Of a DNA stretch of 64,000 nt, positions 19,396 through 29,907 are shown piece by piece. Location of the stretch: NCBI GenBank assembly GCA_002717245.1, contig PBCY01000020.1, forward strand, positions 13,482 to 77,481. Direction: 5' to 3'. The stretch's first letter is position 1. The number at the start of each line of letters is the position of its first letter. The position numbers and the translations under genes are program-made. The notes below the pieces were generated by a model. It ran no database searches. It was not told where the DNA came from and saw only the letters and a program-made list of their open reading frames with translations. This DNA is from Pelagibacteraceae bacterium. GTDB lineage: Bacteria; Pseudomonadota; Alphaproteobacteria; GCA-002720895.

Positions 19396-20392
19396 TTTTT
19401 TTTTTCTTTAAAAAATTAATAAAAAAATCTTTTTCTTTTAATTTTAGTTCTAAATTAAGAAATAATATTTTTTTTCTTTGTTTTGCATCAATTCTTTGTT
19501 CATCTTTTAATGTAGAAACAAGTATTGAATTGTTTTTTTTTGCATAATTTATTAAGTAATTAATTTTTTCTTTACTAAAATTATAATGATCTGGGAAAGG
19601 GAAAAATTTTATAATATTTAATTTTTTTTTGCGTAAAGAATCTAGAAATTTTTCAGGTCTTCCTATACCAGAAAAACCTATTATTTTTTTATTTTTTACT
19701 TTTTCGTATTTGTTTATTTCAGAATTGATATGAAAAACAGGAATTTTTTTTTTTATTTTTTCTTTTATATTATTTTCATCTTTGTTAAATAAAATTAATA
19801 CATCTGATTTTTTTAATCCTGAATTAATAGATTCTCTTAAAGGCCCTGCTGGTAAAATTAATTCATTACCAAATCCAAAGCCACCATCAACAATCATAAT
19901 TTTTAAATCTTGATAAAGAGAATTATTTTGTAAACCATCATCAAGTATAATTAAATCAGCACCATCTAAAGTGGCCATAAGAGCTCCTTCATATTTATTT
20001 TTCGATACCCATGTTGTTGCTGATTGAGAAAGGATTAATGCTTCATCTCCCACATCTTTAAAAGTGTGTTTATTTTTATCTACTTTTATTGGCCCATTTA
20101 ATTTACCTAAGTAACCCCTAGTAACGATATGAATGTTTATTTTTTTTTTTAATAAATTAGTTAAATATATTACAAAAGGTGTCTTGCCAGATCCTCCAGC
20201 ATTTATATTACCAACACAAATAACAGGTATACCAACTTTTTTTTTATTTTTTTTGATAACTTTAGAAATAATTAAATATAAAAAACTTAGAGGTAATAAA
20301 AAAATAATAATAATCTTTCCAAATATATTATTATTTTTTTTCCAAAAATTTGGATAGCCTGATTTAAATAATATTAAAAATTTTTGTAACAA
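19388..20392 (-). CDS. lpxK: Tetraacyldisaccharide 4'-kinase
   Basis: VGNINAGGSGKTPFVIYL, LDDGLQN, PAGPLRE. Confidence 0.95.
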   Translation of the reverse strand: MLQKFLILFKSGYPNFWKKNNNIFGKIIIIFLLPLSFLYLIISKVIKKNKKKVGIPVICVGNINAGGSGKTPFVIYLTNLLKKKINIHIVTRGYLGKLNGPIKVDKNKHTFKDVGDEALILSQSATTWVSKNKYEGALMATLDGADLIILDDGLQNNSLYQDLKIMIVDGGFGFGNELILPAGPLRESINSGLKKSDVLILFNKDENNIKEKIKKKIPVFHINSEINKYEKVKNKKIIGFSGIGRPEKFLDSLRKKKLNIIKFFPFPDHYNFSKEKINYLINYAKKNNSILVSTLKDEQRIDAKQRKKILFLNLELKLKEKDFFINFLKKKKIV

Positions 20393-20407
20393 TGTAAATT
20401 TTATATT

Positions 20408-21079
20408 TTAATTACAGTAATGATCTGCTTCTTTAGTTAATTTTAAAAGAATTTTTTCTAATTTATTAGATAATTTTAAGTCCTCTTCTTTAGTAATTTT
20501 TTTCTTTATTTTTAATGGTTCGCCCCAAGCAAAACATCCTTTTCCAAATGGTAAAGCAACTAAGAATTTATCCCAACTTTTTAAAAAGAATTTATTTTTT
20601 ACTGAACATGATAAAGGAAGAATTTTAAAACCTGTTAAGCTGGCAATTTTTATTATTGCAGAATTTATTTTCATTTTTGGTCCTCTTGGCCCATCTGGAG
20701 TAATTCCTACTGATTGACCTGATTTTAAACTTTCAATAATATTTCTAATTGCTTTAGTTCCCCCTTTAGACGTTGAACCGTGAATAGTATTAATACCAAA
20801 ATATTTAACAGTTTTTGAAATTAATTGCCCATCTGGATGTTCACTAATTAACATATTTATTTTTTTTTCTTTTTTCCATGATAATGGCATCATTAATAAT
20901 CTTCCATGCCAAAAGCATAAAATAAAATTTTCATTATTTTTCCAAAGTGTATCAGCATGTTTTTTATTTAAATACTTCCATTTTAAAGTTAATGATACAA
21001 ATTTTATATATTTTGAAGCTATCCAGCATATAAAACTATATGCTAATTTTGTTCTAAGAATTTTTTTATAGCTAAACAC
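20408..21079 (-). CDS. DUF374 / lysophospholipid acyltransferase family protein
   Basis: FWHGRLLMMPL, GSTSKGGTKAIRNII, GITPDGPRGP. Confidence 0.92.
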   Translation of the reverse strand: MFSYKKILRTKLAYSFICWIASKYIKFVSLTLKWKYLNKKHADTLWKNNENFILCFWHGRLLMMPLSWKKEKKINMLISEHPDGQLISKTVKYFGINTIHGSTSKGGTKAIRNIIESLKSGQSVGITPDGPRGPKMKINSAIIKIASLTGFKILPLSCSVKNKFFLKSWDKFLVALPFGKGCFAWGEPLKIKKKITKEEDLKLSNKLEKILLKLTKEADHYCN

Positions 21080-21086
21080 TTATAAA

Positions 21087-22895
21087 CTAAATTTTTTTGT
21101 CTATATAATCTTTTAAATTTACGATTTTATTTGTTGAACTTTTTTGGCCAGCAAATTGAAGTTTATATAATTTTGAATATAGGCCTTTATTTTTCATTAA
21201 GGCTTTATGATTCCCTTTTTCTAATACTTTTCCATTATCAATAACATAAATTAAATTAGCATCTAAGATTGTTGAGAGTCTATGAGCTATAACTAAGGTA
21301 GTTTTATTTCTCATTAATTTTTTTAAACTTTTTTGTATATCTTTTTCTGAATTTGAATCCAATGATGCAGTAGCTTCATCTAACAATAAAATTGGGGCAT
21401 CTTTTAAAATAGCTCTAGCAATTGCTATTTTTTGTCTTTGACCTCCTGATAATTGTATTCCATGTTCTCCAACTATAGATCTATATCCGTTTTTAAAAGA
21501 AATTATAAATTCATGTGCATCAGCTTTTTTTGCTGCTTCTATTAATTGTTTTTCTGAACAATTTGGATTTCCATAAGCTATATTAGCGCGTATAGTATCA
21601 TCAAACAAAGTTACTTCTTGACTAACTAAAGCTATTTTTTCTCTTAAACTTTGTATTTTGTAATTTTTTATATCTTTTTTATCAACTAAAATTAAGCCTT
21701 TTTGTGTATCATAAAATCTTGGAATTAAATTAAGAATAGTAGATTTACCTGCCCCTGTTTTTCCTACTAAGGCTACAGTTTTTCCTCCAGGAATTTTTAA
21801 ATTAATATTATTTAATGCATGAGATGATTTAGAACCATATGAAAACCTGACTTTTTTAAATTCTATTTCACCTTTTTTATGTATGTATTTTTTTGAATTA
21901 GGTTTGTCAGATATTTCAGGTTTTTGATCAAGTAGTTGAAAAATTCTATCAGCAGCAGCTAAGCCATCTTGTATATTTACATTAAAATTTGCTAATCTTT
22001 TTAATGGCTGATATGCCATTAAAAGAGCAGTTATAAATGAAAAAAATGTACCTGGAGTTGTAGTTCCACTTATTACTTTTGAACCACCATAAAAAATTAC
22101 TAATGCTATAGCAATTCCTCCAAGAGATTCTAAAATAGGACGAGTTCTTGATCTAACTCTTACAGATTTGTATATTAAATTAAATAAGTCTTCAACAATT
22201 TTTTTTGCTCTCTTTTTTTCATATTTTTGCATTGTATATGCTTTAACATATCTAGCGCTTTGAAAAATTTGACTAAGAAGGCTAGCAAAAGATCCGATTT
22301 CATGTTGTGTAGATGTTGAAATTTTTCTTATTTTTCTTCCAATATAAAGTATTGGCAGTACTGCAGCTGGAAAAACAAAAAAAGCAATAATTGCTAGAAA
22401 CCAATCTTGATAAAACATTAATGCAACTAAAAAAGTTAATGTCATAGTATCTTTAGCAATTCCTGTAAGTGCTGTAGATACTGAAGCTCTTAATAATCCT
22501 ACATCATAAGTAAATCGTGATATTAATTTTCCTGATGAGGTGTTATGAAAAAAATTTAAATCTGCATTCATTAAATGAGAGAATAATCTGTATCTTACAT
22601 CTGAAATAATTCTTTCTCCCGAGTATTCCATAAAGATAGATTCGCCATATGACGCTACTCCTTTAACTATCGCTATTGTCATAACTGCAATTGGTACTAG
22701 AAGCAGTAATTGAGCATTTTTATTTAAGAAAACTTCATCTAAAACAGGCTGCATTAACCAAGCATTAGTAGCAGTTGCTGCTGAAACTACAGCCATACAT
22801 AGTGCAGCAAGTAATAATTTGCCAAAATAAGGTCTTACATGTTCTTTTATTAATCTTTTAATGAGTTTAATACTTTTTTCGCTTTTAATTTGCAT
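21087..22895 (-). CDS. msbA: ABC transporter, lipid A export ATPase/permease
   Basis: Six-TM ABC exporter; ALVGKTGAGKSTILNLIPRFYD, LSGGQRQKIAIARAIL, ILLLDEATASLD. Confidence 0.95.
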   Translation of the reverse strand: MQIKSEKSIKLIKRLIKEHVRPYFGKLLLAALCMAVVSAATATNAWLMQPVLDEVFLNKNAQLLLLVPIAVMTIAIVKGVASYGESIFMEYSGERIISDVRYRLFSHLMNADLNFFHNTSSGKLISRFTYDVGLLRASVSTALTGIAKDTMTLTFLVALMFYQDWFLAIIAFFVFPAAVLPILYIGRKIRKISTSTQHEIGSFASLLSQIFQSARYVKAYTMQKYEKKRAKKIVEDLFNLIYKSVRVRSRTRPILESLGGIAIALVIFYGGSKVISGTTTPGTFFSFITALLMAYQPLKRLANFNVNIQDGLAAADRIFQLLDQKPEISDKPNSKKYIHKKGEIEFKKVRFSYGSKSSHALNNINLKIPGGKTVALVGKTGAGKSTILNLIPRFYDTQKGLILVDKKDIKNYKIQSLREKIALVSQEVTLFDDTIRANIAYGNPNCSEKQLIEAAKKADAHEFIISFKNGYRSIVGEHGIQLSGGQRQKIAIARAILKDAPILLLDEATASLDSNSEKDIQKSLKKLMRNKTTLVIAHRLSTILDANLIYVIDNGKVLEKGNHKALMKNKGLYSKLYKLQFAGQKSSTNKIVNLKDYIDKKI

Positions 22896-22900
22896 AAATA

Positions 22901-24238
22901 TTATCCAGCTACTGTCATATTTTCAATAAGCATAGTTGGTGAATTTAATCCTTGTTTAAATTCAAGATCATCAGCTAAAATAATTCTTTTAAACATTTCA
23001 TTAAGATTGTCTGCAATTGTTATTTCGTTTATAGGATATGTTATTTCACCTTTATCTATCCAAAATCCTGAGCCACCTCTACTGTAATCACCGTTTATTA
23101 AATTAACACTTGACCCCATTAATTCTGTTAAATAGATACCTTTTTTAATATTACCAATTAAATTTTTTTTTGAAATATTTCCTGGTTCAAAATAAAGGTT
23201 AGTTGGATTTGGTGAAGGAGGGCTAGATATGCCTCTTGATGCATGTCCAGTTGATTTTAATTTTAATTGTTTAGCGGTAGATAAATCTAAAATCCATGTT
23301 TTTAATTCACCATTTTTTACAATTTCTGTTTTTTTAGTTTCTAAACCTTCACCATCAAATGGTTTAGATTGCAAACCACCTTTTTTTAAAGGGTTATCAA
23401 CTATATTAATATTTTCTGAAAATATTTTTTTATTTAATTTTTTTTTTAAAAAACTCGTACCTCTAGCAATAGAATTTCCATTTATAGAACTTGATAAATA
23501 TCTTAAAAAGCTATTAGCAACTCTAGGAGAAAAAATAACTGGAATTTTAGAAGTTTTAATTTTTCTTGGTTTAAGTCTTTTTACAGCTTTTTCGCCAGCT
23601 TTTTTTCCAACTATTGATGGTTTTATTAAATCTTTTTCAGAAACACTACTTGCAAATTCATATTCTCTTTCCATAGATGTACCTTTTCCAGCAATCAATA
23701 CTACATAAATGCTATAATTAGAGGATTGATAATTTACATTTAAACCATTGCTATTGAATAAATGTATTTTTGATTTGTTCCAACCAATCTCTGATCCTTC
23801 TGAGTTAGTTACACCATTAACATTTAATCCAGCTTTCTCAGCTTCAATTACTTTATTTTTTAAAGAATTAATTGATGGTTCTTTATTTTCTAAAATATTA
23901 AGATTTGGTATTTTTTTTATCAAATCTTTTTTTTCAGCAATTGAGCAGTAAGGGTCTTTAGGTACAGCTTTTACCATATTTGAAGCTTTATAAACTAATT
24001 CTTCAAGACTTTTATTACTTAAATCATTTGACGAAACAATAACTTGTTTTTTATTTTTTATAAATCTTAAACCCAAGTCATTACTTTCTGATCTTTCTAA
24101 TTTTTCTATTTTTTTTAATCTACAACCAACGTCAATATTTGTATTTTCAACATAAACAACATCTACATCTTCAGCCCCAGCTTTTTTTGATTTTTTAATT
24201 AAATAATCAGCTTTTTCATTTATTTGTGTTTTGTTCAT
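22901..24238 (-). CDS. pmbA: TldE/PmbA metalloprotease subunit
   Basis: SPRVANSFLRYLSSSINGNSIARGTSFL; C-terminal GDYSRGGSGFWIDKGE. Confidence 0.95.
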   Translation of the reverse strand: MNKTQINEKADYLIKKSKKAGAEDVDVVYVENTNIDVGCRLKKIEKLERSESNDLGLRFIKNKKQVIVSSNDLSNKSLEELVYKASNMVKAVPKDPYCSIAEKKDLIKKIPNLNILENKEPSINSLKNKVIEAEKAGLNVNGVTNSEGSEIGWNKSKIHLFNSNGLNVNYQSSNYSIYVVLIAGKGTSMEREYEFASSVSEKDLIKPSIVGKKAGEKAVKRLKPRKIKTSKIPVIFSPRVANSFLRYLSSSINGNSIARGTSFLKKKLNKKIFSENINIVDNPLKKGGLQSKPFDGEGLETKKTEIVKNGELKTWILDLSTAKQLKLKSTGHASRGISSPPSPNPTNLYFEPGNISKKNLIGNIKKGIYLTELMGSSVNLINGDYSRGGSGFWIDKGEITYPINEITIADNLNEMFKRIILADDLEFKQGLNSPTMLIENMTVAG

Positions 24239-24256
24239 TTTAAAAATATATAAATA

Positions 24257-25117
24257 TTATATATAGTTAAATAATAATCCAATTGTTATAAAAAAACCGT
24301 ACCATGAGTTCATTTTAAAAATTTTCATAAAATTATTAGATTTTGATTTTTTTATTTTATGAAATTCATTTAAAATAATTAGTGCATATAATATTACTAT
24401 AAAGTAAAAAATTTTATCAAAATCATTTAATATTCCTATAAATGTAAACATACAGACAAAAAGTATATAAAAAACCATTATCCAAAAAGTTATATTATTT
24501 TCTAAATATATTGCTAGCGATTTTATTCCAATTTTTTTATCATCTTTTAAATCTTGATAAGCGTAAATTGTGTCGTAACCTAAAGTCCAAAAAATACAAG
24601 TTAAATATAATAATAAACATTTATAATCAAATTCTCCATTAGCAGCTGTCCATGAGATTAGAACACTAAAATTAAAAACAATAGCAAGAAAAACTTGAGG
24701 AAAATAAGTATATCTTTTCATAAAAGGGTAAAGTAAGACTAAAGGAAAAGCGGCAAAACCTAGTAAAATACATATTGGATTTAAGGTTAATAATATTGAA
24801 AGGCCAATAGATATAAAAATTATAAATAATATTATTGCATCAGTGACTTCTAAATCTTCAGATGCTAAAGGTCTAAATTTTGTTCTTTTAACATTTTTGT
24901 CAAATTTTTTATCTATTATATCGTTTATTATACATCCTGCAGATCTCATTATAAAAGAACCGTATGAAAATAAAAAAATTAGATAAATATTAATTTCTTT
25001 TAATACAATTAATATTGACCAAATTGCTGGAAACATTAATAACATAATTCCAGTTGGTTGATTTATTCTTATTAGAATAAGAAACTTTTTTAAGTAATAT
25101 AAAATATATTTAAACAT
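24257..25117 (-). CDS. ubiA: 4-hydroxybenzoate octaprenyltransferase
   Basis: RSAGCIINDIIDKKFDKNVKRTKFRPLAS, YQDLKDDKKIGIKSLA. Confidence 0.94.
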   Translation of the reverse strand: MFKYILYYLKKFLILIRINQPTGIMLLMFPAIWSILIVLKEINIYLIFLFSYGSFIMRSAGCIINDIIDKKFDKNVKRTKFRPLASEDLEVTDAIILFIIFISIGLSILLTLNPICILLGFAAFPLVLLYPFMKRYTYFPQVFLAIVFNFSVLISWTAANGEFDYKCLLLYLTCIFWTLGYDTIYAYQDLKDDKKIGIKSLAIYLENNITFWIMVFYILFVCMFTFIGILNDFDKIFYFIVILYALIILNEFHKIKKSKSNNFMKIFKMNSWYGFFITIGLLFNYI

Positions 25118-25123
25118 AAAAAT

Positions 25124-25861
25124 TTGAAAGATATTCTGCCATTAAAACGATTATTTATAAAGACTGAACTTAAAGAGAAATCTTTAGTTAATCTATCAAC
25201 TTCTAATACACATTATATATCAAATGTTTTAAGAATAAGAGAAAAACAAAAAATTTCTGTTTTTAATGGAATTCAAGGAGAATGGGAAGGAATTATAAAA
25301 AGTTTAAATAAAAAGAAAGGGGAAATAATAATTGAAAAACAAATAGAAAAACAAGAAAAAGAAAATTTAATTAATTTGATTTATACTCCAATAAAAGGTC
25401 AAAGAAATTATTATTTAATAGAAAAAATAACCGAGCTTGGTGTTACAAATATCTATCCAGTTATTTCAGAACGATCTGTTATTAAAAAATTTAATTATAA
25501 GAAAGCTGTTGCGTGTTCAATAGCTGCCTCTCAGCAATCTGGAAGACTGTCTGTTCCAAAAATACATGAAATTAAAGATTTAAAAAAATTATTAAATATT
25601 TGGAATAAAAAAGATCAAATTATATTTTGCGATGAAACAGAAGAAAAAAAATTATTTGTTGATTTATTTAAATCAGAAAGAGAAAAACAAATAAATAGTT
25701 TACTTATTGGACCAGAAGGAGGATTCTCCATAACTGAAAAAAATTTTTTAGAAAAATTAAATTATATTTATGGAGTAAGTTTAGGTAAAAGAATTTTAAG
25801 AGCTGATACAGCTGCAATAACTGCTTTATCTTTATTAATAGGTGAAAAATATTTGAAATGA
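25124..25861 (+). CDS. rsmE: 16S rRNA (uracil1498-N3)-methyltransferase
   Basis: LIGPEGGFSITEKNFL, SLGKRILRADTAAITALSLL. Confidence 0.95.
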   Translation: MKDILPLKRLFIKTELKEKSLVNLSTSNTHYISNVLRIREKQKISVFNGIQGEWEGIIKSLNKKKGEIIIEKQIEKQEKENLINLIYTPIKGQRNYYLIEKITELGVTNIYPVISERSVIKKFNYKKAVACSIAASQQSGRLSVPKIHEIKDLKKLLNIWNKKDQIIFCDETEEKKLFVDLFKSEREKQINSLLIGPEGGFSITEKNFLEKLNYIYGVSLGKRILRADTAAITALSLLIGEKYLK

Positions 25862-27201
25862 AAAAATTTTTAGAAAATAAAAATGATTTAATTAAATATT
25901 TTGAAAAAGGTTCTAAACAAAAAAAATTTTGGAAAATTGGAACAGAACATGAAAAATTTATTTATGATTTAAACACTTTAAACCCAATTGATTATAATGG
26001 AAGAAATGGGATTAAATCATTATTCAAATTGTTTAAAAAAAAAGGTTGGAAAGAAATTAGTGAAAATAAAAACCCAATAGCACTAAAAAAAAGTGGATCA
26101 ACAATTTCTCTTGAGCCTAGATGTCAAATCGAACTTTCTGGTGGCACAGTTAAATCAGTCCATGAGACATGTAAACAAGCAAAAAATTATTTAGATGAAC
26201 TTAAAAAGATTTGCATTAAAAAAAAATTAGGAATTCTTGGTCTTGGTTATTATCCAAAAAATTTCAAAAAATATACTGGATGGGTTCCAAAAAAAAGATA
26301 CACAATTATGAGGAAAAGAATGAAATCAACAGGGTCACACGGTTTAGAAATGATGTCTTCAACTTGTTGTATACAAACTAACTTAGATTATTCAAATGAA
26401 AATGATATGTTTAAAAAAGTAAGAGTAGGATTTGCTTTACAACCATTTGTTACAGCTTTATTTGCTAATTCTTCCATTATAAACAAAAAAAAATCTAAAT
26501 ATTTAAGTTATAGAAGTTATATTTGGTCTAAAACAGATAAGAATAGATGCGGGATAATTTCTGATGTTTTTTCAGAAAAATTTACATTTGAGAAATACGT
26601 TAACTATTTACTTAAAGTTCCAATGTATTTTGTTTATAGAAATGGAAAATATTTTGAAATAAATAACCAAAATTTTGAAGATTTTTTAAATGGAAAATTA
26701 AAAAAACTTCCTAATCAATTACCAACTTTAAATGATTTGGAAAATCATATTAGTACTATCTTTACCGATGTAAGAATAAAGCAATACATTGAAATGAGAG
26801 GAGCTGATAGTGGATCATGGAATAAAATATGTGCTCTGCCAGCTTTTTGGGTAGGTCTTTTATATAGTGAAAAAATTTTAGATGAAGTTTTTTTTATGAT
26901 TAAAGATTGGAATTTAGATGAAATTTATGAATTAAATAAAGATGTTCAAAAATATGGATTAAGATCTCAATTAAGAAAAAAAAAAATTCAAAGTATTTGT
27001 ATTGAAATTTTAAAATTATCAAAAAAAGGCTTAAATATTAGGAATTATTTAAATAAAAAAAAAGAAACAGAAGAACATTTTTTAAATATTTTGTTTGAAA
27101 TAGCAAATTCCGGAAAAACTCCTGCTGAAGAATTGATAAATAATTATGTTGATAAAAATAATAATTGTTCTGATGACATATTTAGTGATAATTCTTATTA
27201 A
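25858..27201 (+). CDS. gshA: Glutamate-cysteine ligase (plant/alphaproteobacterial type)
   Basis: GTEHEKFIYDL, SLEPRCQIELSG, MMSSTCCIQTNLDY, MRGADSGSWNKICALPAFWVGLLY. Confidence 0.94.
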   Translation: MKKFLENKNDLIKYFEKGSKQKKFWKIGTEHEKFIYDLNTLNPIDYNGRNGIKSLFKLFKKKGWKEISENKNPIALKKSGSTISLEPRCQIELSGGTVKSVHETCKQAKNYLDELKKICIKKKLGILGLGYYPKNFKKYTGWVPKKRYTIMRKRMKSTGSHGLEMMSSTCCIQTNLDYSNENDMFKKVRVGFALQPFVTALFANSSIINKKKSKYLSYRSYIWSKTDKNRCGIISDVFSEKFTFEKYVNYLLKVPMYFVYRNGKYFEINNQNFEDFLNGKLKKLPNQLPTLNDLENHISTIFTDVRIKQYIEMRGADSGSWNKICALPAFWVGLLYSEKILDEVFFMIKDWNLDEIYELNKDVQKYGLRSQLRKKKIQSICIEILKLSKKGLNIRNYLNKKKETEEHFLNILFEIANSGKTPAEELINNYVDKNNNCSDDIFSDNSY

Positions 27202-27230
27202 AAAAAATTAATACTTATTTTAAAAAATAT

Positions 27231-27518
27231 ATGAAAAAAAAATTCAAAAATTTAAAAGATGTTAGAAAAAGTATAGATAATGTTGATGCTCGTTTAGTAA
27301 AATTAATTGGTGAAAGAGAATTTTACGTTAGAGAAGCACTTAAATTTAAAACAAATAAAAAACAAATTATTGATCGAAAAAGAATAAGTATGGTCTTAAA
27401 GAAAACAAAGAATTTATCAAAAAAATATAAAGCAAATAATTTAATTGTAGAAAGAATCTGGAAATTAATGATTAAGAATTTTATTATTCTAGAAAATAAA
27501 TTATTTAAAAAAAATTAA
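27231..27518 (+). CDS. Chorismate mutase (AroQ type)
   Basis: Short all-helical protein, IDNVDARLVKLIGEREFYVREALKFK. Confidence 0.85.
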   Translation: MKKKFKNLKDVRKSIDNVDARLVKLIGEREFYVREALKFKTNKKQIIDRKRISMVLKKTKNLSKKYKANNLIVERIWKLMIKNFIILENKLFKKN

Positions 27519-27527
27519 ATAATAATT

Positions 27528-28970
27528 TTATACGTCTGTGCCGCCAACCAAAATTTCATCTACTAAAATAGTGGGTTGTCCTACTCCTACAGGTACACCC
27601 TGTCCTTCTTTGCCACAAGTGCCAATTCCACCATCAAGAGACATATTATTTCCGACTAATGAAATTTTTTTTAAAACTTCTTCACCCTTTCCAATTAATG
27701 TTGCTCCTTTAACTGGGTTTGTAACTTTGCCATTTTCTATCATATATGCTTCAGAAGCTGAAAATTCAAATTGTCCAGAAGTTATATCAACGCTTCCACC
27801 TGAGAAATTTACCGCGTATAAACCTTTTTTTACAGATTTAAATATATCTTCTTCTGGAACATCTCCACCAAGCATGTATGTATTTGTCATTCTCGGCATA
27901 GGTAAGTATTCATAACTTTCTCTTCTACCGTTACCAGTTGATTTTGTTTTCATTAAATTTGCGTTTAATCTATCTTGCATATGACCAACCATTATTCCAT
28001 TTTCAATTAATGTAGTACATTGACTAGGCGTACCTTCATCGTCAACAGTTATAGATCCTCTTCTATTATCAATAGTTCCATCATCAACTACAGTCACATT
28101 TTTAGAAGCAATTTTTTTTCCTAAAAGTTCTGAAAAAACAGATATTTTTTTTCTATTAAAATCTCCTTCTAGTCCATGCCCTATTGCTTCATGAAGAATT
28201 ATACCAGGCCAACCAGGGCCTAAAACAATTGGCATTTTTCCTGCAGGAGCTGATTTAGATTTTAAATTAGTTAGAGCCTGCCTTAAAGCATCTTCAGTTT
28301 GTTGTTTCCAAATTTTTTCATTAAAAAAATCTACATAATTTCTTCTTCCTCCTGCTCCGCTAGAACCTGTTTCCATTCTTTTTCCATCATCAACTGTTAT
28401 AGAAATATTTAATCTAACTAAAGGTCTAATGTCACCACAATGATATCCACCTTTTCTTAATATATGTACAGCTTGCCATTCTCCATGAAGCGAGGCTGAA
28501 ACTTGTTTAACTTTTTTGTTTAATTTTCTTGCATATTCATCAATTGATTTTAAAAGTTTTGTTTTTTCATTAGATGAAAAACCATTTAAAGGGTTTATAT
28601 TTGAGTAGTGTTTTTTGTTTGTTCTTACAGGATTAATAATTTTTGATTTAGAAGAAGTTGATAATATTGATTGAACTACTTTGCTAGCATTTTTAATACT
28701 AGTTTCGTTTATATTAGAAGAATGAGAATATGCTGAAGTTTCATCTTTTACTGATCTAAGGCCAAAGCCTTTATCAGTTGATATGCTTGCATTTTTTATT
28801 TTTTTATCATCATAAACAAAACTTTCTGATTGTTTAAATTCTAAGAAAAGTTCTCCGTCATCAGCTTTTTTTAGGGAATCATTAACTATTTTTTCAGTTT
28901 TATTAAAATCTAAATTTTCTTTTTTAAAAAAAAGATCGTATGAATTATTGATTTTATTCATATTATTCAT
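27528..28970 (-). CDS. tldD: TldD metalloprotease
   Basis: LHEAIGHGLEGDFNRK (HEXXXH), SGQFEFSASEAYMIENGK. Confidence 0.97.
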   Translation of the reverse strand: MNNMNKINNSYDLFFKKENLDFNKTEKIVNDSLKKADDGELFLEFKQSESFVYDDKKIKNASISTDKGFGLRSVKDETSAYSHSSNINETSIKNASKVVQSILSTSSKSKIINPVRTNKKHYSNINPLNGFSSNEKTKLLKSIDEYARKLNKKVKQVSASLHGEWQAVHILRKGGYHCGDIRPLVRLNISITVDDGKRMETGSSGAGGRRNYVDFFNEKIWKQQTEDALRQALTNLKSKSAPAGKMPIVLGPGWPGIILHEAIGHGLEGDFNRKKISVFSELLGKKIASKNVTVVDDGTIDNRRGSITVDDEGTPSQCTTLIENGIMVGHMQDRLNANLMKTKSTGNGRRESYEYLPMPRMTNTYMLGGDVPEEDIFKSVKKGLYAVNFSGGSVDITSGQFEFSASEAYMIENGKVTNPVKGATLIGKGEEVLKKISLVGNNMSLDGGIGTCGKEGQGVPVGVGQPTILVDEILVGGTDV

Positions 28971-29063
28971 TTAATTAATATAGTTTAAATAATATAATTT
29001 GCTTAATTTTTTTTGTTGATAAAGTTATATTTTCTTTTACTTTATTTGTGTAAGGGAGTAAAT

Positions 29064-29894
29064 GTGAAAAAAGTATTATTGTTTTTAGCATGTTTTTTTG
29101 GTTTTTACAGTAGCGTATTAGCTAATGGGGGTCCAAAACCTTGGCAAATGGATTTTAGACCAGCTGCTACTCCAACAATGGAAAAGGTTGTTGCCTTTCA
29201 TAATTTTGTAAACCCAATAATTATTGCAATTGCAGTATTTGTTATAGTATTAATGGCCTATATAGCTATAAGATTTAGTGCTAAAAATAATCCTAAACCA
29301 TCGAAAACTACACATAACACATTTTTAGAAATAATTTGGACAGTTATTCCAGTTTTAATATTAGTTGTTATATCTGTGCCAGCATTTAAATTGTTATATT
29401 TTTCTCATTCTAATCCTAATACTGAAATGACGATTAAAGCAATAGGAAACCAGTGGTACTGGTCTTATGAGTACCCAGATCACGGGATCGTATTTGATAG
29501 CAATATGCTTTGTGGAACAAAAGAAGAATGCGATGCTTTAACTGAAGAAACAGGAAAAAAATATGTAAGACTTCTTGATGTCGATGAACCTATAGTAGTT
29601 CCTGTTAATAAAAAAATTAAAATTATTTCAACTGCATCTGATGTTATCCATAGTTTTGCGGTACCATCATTTGGTATAAAAATAGATGGTGTGCCTGGTA
29701 GGGCCCAAGATACTTGGTTTGAAGTTAATAATGAAGGAACATATTATGGTCAATGTTCTGAATTGTGCGGAATGTTACATGGTTTTATGCCGATTGCTGT
29801 AAAAGCAGTATCTGAATCTGAATTTAATACATGGGTTGAAGCAAAAAAAGCAGCCGCAAGTAAAGATAAAGAAATAGAAAAAGCAGAATTTTAA
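29064..29894 (+). CDS. coxB: Cytochrome c oxidase subunit II (GTG start after GGGAG ribosome-binding site)
   Basis: CuA motif YGQCSELCGMLHGFMP; two N-terminal TMs. Confidence 0.96.
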   Translation: MKKVLLFLACFFGFYSSVLANGGPKPWQMDFRPAATPTMEKVVAFHNFVNPIIIAIAVFVIVLMAYIAIRFSAKNNPKPSKTTHNTFLEIIWTVIPVLILVVISVPAFKLLYFSHSNPNTEMTIKAIGNQWYWSYEYPDHGIVFDSNMLCGTKEECDALTEETGKKYVRLLDVDEPIVVPVNKKIKIISTASDVIHSFAVPSFGIKIDGVPGRAQDTWFEVNNEGTYYGQCSELCGMLHGFMPIAVKAVSESEFNTWVEAKKAAASKDKEIEKAEF

Positions 29895-29907
29895 ATAATT
29901 AAATTTT

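Noticed and set aside
23229-23708. 159-aa plus-strand ORF over pmbA
   Set aside because: Antisense to pmbA; no family features.
27538-27915. 125-aa plus-strand ORF over tldD
   Set aside because: Antisense to tldD's conserved C-terminus; Pro/Ser composition reflects the opposite strand codons.
29013-29063. Upstream extension of coxB to a TTG at 29013
   Set aside because: A GGGAG ribosome-binding site and GTG at 29064 followed by a signal peptide give a better start.
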